Assembly (NCBI GenBank): GCA_026874595.1
Contig: CM049310.1
Location: 55,371,058-55,435,057 of the forward strand
DNA: 64,000 nt
Direction: 5' to 3'
From: Sipunculus nudus
Lineage: Eukaryota; Annelida; Sipuncula; Golfingiida; Sipunculidae
Shown here: positions 60,319-64,000 of the stretch, in pieces
How positions within the stretch are numbered: the stretch's first letter is position 1
Layout: every line of letters starts with the position of its first letter
Program-made: the position numbers and the translations under genes
Notes under the pieces: generated by a model
The model's database searches: none
Told to the model about the DNA's origin: nothing
The model's input: the letters and a program-made list of their open reading frames with translations, nothing else

Positions 60319-62100
60319 GTCAGTGAGAATTTACGTTTTTAACTGAATAAATTAACACATGCAAACACACACAGAAACACACACACACATATATATATTA
60401 TTGGATAAAGGGGCCTCTTATAGGCCACACATAATTTTTTTCTCACCATGATCGTACTGCACGGGACATGTATTGAAGGGAAAAGATATGACCTACATCT
60501 GAAATCCCGAAATTATGTTAATCTATATTTAATTAAGAATAAGACTGTTATTTCCATGCATATGGCGCAGACATACGTGTGTACGTGAAACCCAATTAAT
60601 ATTTATTGATGTGTTAAAATTAATTTAATCAATCTTATTGATGCTTAAGTAACACATTTGTAACAAAAGCAACTTAAAGTTCTTACATATAGGACTTTCC
60701 AAAATTGGGGATTAAGCCAGCATGAAATAATAATGCGTTAGTTACTTAACTGTTTAGACACTTAAAAGGGTAAATTAAGGGTTAATGTTACATATATTTT
60801 CGAGCGTAGTTTGAGGACGCCTAAGCGCCCGAAAGGGGGTGGGCGTGGGAGGGAATAATCCACCTCATATGGTTTGGAAAGTTTTGAAAAAGTAAAACAT
60901 AAGACCAATTTCCTACTTTTAATCATATGTTGCAGGCCACAAAAAATGACCAAATATTACTATTGAATTTACAGAATCGTGTTTGTTAGCTAAATTGATC
61001 ATATTTATTCACTTATGTAGTATTCTTCAAATCTTAGTAAAACTTCAGATCTGTTAGTTTTTTTAATACATTTTACACAAAACCATAGGCATGCATGGTT
61101 TGAGGCACGAAACAAAGAAGAGTTAAAGGATATAGCATTTCAAACTTACTTGAAGTTTAAATTGTTTTTTTTTCAAATATCCATGAATAATTAATTTTAA
61201 GAATACTTACCTGAATTCAGTCATAAATAATTAAACATAGAGCAATAACAAAAATATTATTTTCCAAAGCAGACATATCTATAAGGTTGTCAGATTAAAT
61301 GTTACGCATACAAGTATATTTCCTTACTAAAATGAATTACATTATATTTAATTATTATTAATTATTAATTTAATTACCTAAAACAATTACACAGTAATGA
61401 CCTATACCACTAAATACATACAATTAAGAAATAAAGTCACAGGTGTTTTTATGTGAGGCATTTAGACTGAGAAGAAATACAATGGATTTCCAGTCAAATT
61501 GATGGGATTTACGTCATTTCACAAAGAAATGCCACAGTGACAACCACGTGCGGGCCAAAAAGTGTGTGTGTGTGGGAGGGAGGGGGGGGGGGGGGTTAGC
61601 GTTTTAAGTCTGTTCAGTAACGATTTTTTCCTGAATGACGCGTGCATATGAAATTGTAAAAACATTGTTCAGTGTGTCCTGTAAAAGCCACCGTACGGGA
61701 CTGAGGGATAAAAAATTTCCTGCAACTGTCAAACTTTGCCTGTACAGACTTTTTATGCAATTGAGTCATAGTTTAAAATTACACTTACTTTAATGTGGAA
61801 TGAATACATTAATAATTATAATATTTATACATTTATTTCAATCAAGACAATTCATTTCACTGAATTTCCAAGTTTATATTTGTAACACCACAAGCTTTGC
61901 TGTTTCATTCGCTGTGCTGTCTTTTTTATGTATAAAAGATGTTGTTAGCAAAATTGATATAAATGTGGTCAATGGAAGCTATAACATTTCATATATCCCA
62001 TAGTTTATAGCAAACAATACCAGATATCGTTTTCTGTATTTATAATCATATTTTATATTATAAACTACCTTTTTTCAATTACATCTATTTTTTTATTAAG
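60319..62100 (+). other. Intron between exons C and D
   Basis: It contains a CA/TA run at 60365-60398 and a G run at about 61582-61595. AT-rich, otherwise nothing seen. Confidence 0.7.
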
Positions 62101-62278
62101 GTGCACGGCATGAGAGCTCAAAGACAATGGGAATACATAAACTTAAATAATGCGTCTGCCCTTTGGTCCGGACAACAACCAGTCCGTCCGTCAAATCCCT
62201 ATGGCCACGTGACGACGTCGATGAAAGGCCAGAGACTGAAACAATTCATGTGTTATTACGCCACCACGACAGGCAAAG
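62101..62278 (+). CDS. ApeC-domain protein, exon D (end of the domain)
   Basis: A 178-nt exon with acceptor TTTTTTTATTAAG, entering in phase 0 and leaving in phase 1 at a GTATTC donor. With exon C it forms C-P-V-V-H-G-M, which fits the ApeC C-Q-x-V-x-G-M motif, followed by RQWEYINLNNASALWSG. It closes with QFMCYYA, the (Y)CYY motif that ends ApeC and gives the eighth cysteine. No stop codon is inside, so at least one further exon or readthrough is needed for termination. Start of the exon is fixed by the AG at 62099-62100 and by the motif continuity across the junction. Confidence 0.87.
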
Positions 62279-62759
62279 GTATTCCTCTTTTATCTTTTTT
62301 AATACTATCGGTTTACCGACATACGACCTGTTTTATTGTGCAAGCAAAATGTCAGCCCCCATGATCGGTTTCGTGAACTGGGCTAAGATAAATCAGGGTT
62401 AGGTTAGGGGAGGGGATGCGACACGAAAGTACTCTTAGGACAACACCGAGGCGAGTATCTTTCTGCAGAGAGTGTGAGAGAAAAAAGAGAGGGAGAGAAT
62501 TTGATGGCAACGGGACTTATACCGGCAATATAGAGATTGGAATAAAGCATTTTTGACCACGCCCCATCTCGAATTACAGTAGAATAATTGTCTTGTTGTG
62601 ATTGCTCTGAACTAGGACTGCTCTTAAAGTGCTTTTAAACGCTCTTACGCTTCTTTTCATTTGGTCTATATGGTATCATGATTAAACATCTAAAATGATG
62701 AGACAAATTGCATCTGACGTGCATTTGAGTTCTTAACATGATGGCTTCTGTTTTCCTAG
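62279..62759 (+). other. Probable last intron
   Basis: No motif; ends with TTCTGTTTTCCTAG, a strong acceptor. A GA-rich patch lies at 62465-62505. Confidence 0.45.
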
Positions 62760-62827
62760 TACACATTGGTGGCATTTTCAGAGCGTCAAAGTTCACAACA
62801 GCCAAGCTGATAAAATCCCAGGTATAA
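62760..62827 (+). CDS. Possible terminal exon of the ApeC gene
   Basis: After a good acceptor, phase 1 continues from exon D and gives VHIGGIFRASKFTTAKLIKS, then QV and a TAA at 62825-62827. A short tail after the CYY motif is plausible because many ApeC proteins end soon after the domain. I have no family match for the tail, and no clear AATAAA was located close downstream, so the call rests on splice signal, phase and stop alone. Confidence 0.35.
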
Positions 62828-63360
62828 ATGAGCTTCATTCTGGAGTCACTAGATTACGCATTTATACAGTGCACTACTCTCATAAATCAAGATTGTGATC
62901 AACATGAAAGAAAAAATCTAATTTATTTGTGATTCATAACAAGAACATCCTTCTTATACAACGACAAGATTTCTCGCATGCGCAATATCGTATCTTCGGC
63001 TTCGAGGTTTTGTTTCTGCAGATACTTTGATGGGTTGTATTTAACGAGATGCAGAACCCACTGGATTATAATAGACCTCAGGATATTTACTTTGGGGAAC
63101 ACCCAAGGAAACTTGTGAGTAACCAGCGTTGGCTAAATGGCCGTTTTTGTGCTTCTGTTATCGCCTAGTGTAAAAATATCAGGTTTCCACTTATTTCTGG
63201 TAACCACCGGAAATCCTTAATAAATTTCAGATAACCCCCGGGGGAAGCCCAAACCTGATTATAAATTTTAAACGCTGTAAGCAATATATGGAAAATTACA
63301 TTGTCCCAAAATTTTACTTATATTGTTAATAATATTCTTATTAACTCTTACACTTACACT
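62828..63360. other. No gene seen
   Basis: Unassigned; would contain the 3' UTR and downstream flank if the terminal exon is right. Confidence 0.4.
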
Positions 63361-63515
63361 TACCGGCTTCTGTGGTTCAGGGTTAGTGCACAATACTCAA
63401 AGCATGGAGGTCAAGAGTTCTATTCTCAGCCGAGGCGGTGAGATTTTCACGGTCGACCCCCACCAAGGGTGAGCGCTCTGCGGGCTTAAGGGAAGGTTGT
63501 GCCCTACAGCCGTGT
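63361..63515 (+). repeat. tRNA-related SINE, copy 2
   Basis: It starts ACCGGCTTCTGTGGTTCAGG, with GTTAGTGCAC as an A-box region and GAGTTCTATTCTC as a B-box-like motif (63417-63429). GTGAGATTTTCACGGTCG and GGTGAGCGCTCTGCGGGCTT follow. It is the plus-strand counterpart of the minus-strand copy at 880-1120, with which it agrees through GCTTAA. Confidence 0.75.
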
Positions 63516-64000
63516 TTAACTTACAAACGAGTGACTTTTCGGATCCTAGGTGTAATGACCCAGTAACAGGGATTGATTAAACACCAAGGGCCCGCTGTTG
63601 CGATAGAAACTGGGCTTGAGTGATCATGGATACAAAACAATATGATAAGAAACGAGTGCTACCACCCTGTCATTTAGTTCAAAACCGAAATGGAACTCTG
63701 CAGATGTATATCTTAGATTAAGAATTAGATAAGATAGCTTAAAAAAGTAGACAGTTGCCTCCAACTAAAATATACCTTAAAAAACACACTTAATCATTCA
63801 CCAAAGCGAATGACAGATTAAGAAACAGCTGTTTAAAGAGGTAATCTGAAATCATAGGGGGAAATCTGAAATCGATTTAAGAATACTCCCACAACCCGTT
63901 ATCTGAAGCCGGAATAATCTCATATCGCCACACCTTGGCAGGCGGCTTTACACTTGTTGTCTTCATGATGTTGTATAGGTAACGTTTCTTTTCACATGTT
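63516..64000. other. No gene seen
   Basis: Possibly the tail of the SINE for the first 100 bases; the rest is unassigned. Confidence 0.4.

Overview
This window is eukaryotic, AT-rich and dense in repeats. The only host coding signal I can support is a set of spliced exons on the + strand. They encode an apextrin C-terminal (ApeC) domain, an extracellular domain of invertebrate innate-immunity proteins. The exon family, the many poly-G and (AT)n tracts, and the types of transposable element suggest an aquatic invertebrate, most likely a bivalve or other mollusc. That placement is inference. There is no bacterial-style gene organisation, no CRISPR and no rRNA.

Host gene. Exon A (7621-7695), exon B (57747-58112), exon C (60137-60318) and exon D (62101-62278) have canonical GT/AG borders and matching phases. 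Joined, they carry eight cysteines in the ApeC order. A short last exon is possible at 62760-62827. No upstream exon was recognised. If A really joins B, the intron is 50,051 bp and holds almost everything else in the window.

Layout. 1-7600: unassigned sequence, a tRNA-related SINE (880-1120) and a 419-bp MULE-type MITE with a 9-bp target-site duplication (TSD). 8-10 kb: a 163-bp tandem repeat. 10.6-15.3 kb: two homologous minisatellite arrays (56-bp and 55-bp units) and a 1.48-kb inverted duplication. 16.8-18.4 kb: two copies of a second MULE-like MITE, one inserted in the B box of a tRNA-like SINE. 18.8-23.3 kb: two LINE remnants, one split by an 810-bp solo LTR. 29.5 kb and 51.4 kb: hAT-type MITEs with exact 8-bp TSDs. 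31.0-31.9 kb: a compact tyrosine-recombinase (YR) retroelement with complete split direct repeats (A1-YR-B1-A2-B2). 32.7-33.1 kb: a 153-bp triplication. 35.5-44.9 kb: a Ngaro/PAT-like YR retrotransposon on the - strand, interrupted by a 1.8-kb long-TIR element and by a 3.2-kb Mutator-like element with a spliced transposase remnant. 50.3 kb: an inverted second copy of the 419-bp MITE. 53.1 kb: a Harbinger-type MITE. 53.4-56.0 kb: a degraded Ty3/Gypsy pol. 56.2-57.5 kb: a GGTCCGG-rich hAT-like element. 57.7-62.8 kb: the compact 3' half of the ApeC gene. 63.4 kb: a second SINE copy.

Insertion order can be read in several places: LTR into LINE, MITE into SINE, and MULE and long-TIR element into the YR retrotransposon. 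Joining the flanks across an insertion restores the interrupted frame in the LINE and at the MULE site. All identifications come from reading the sequence; no database search was run.
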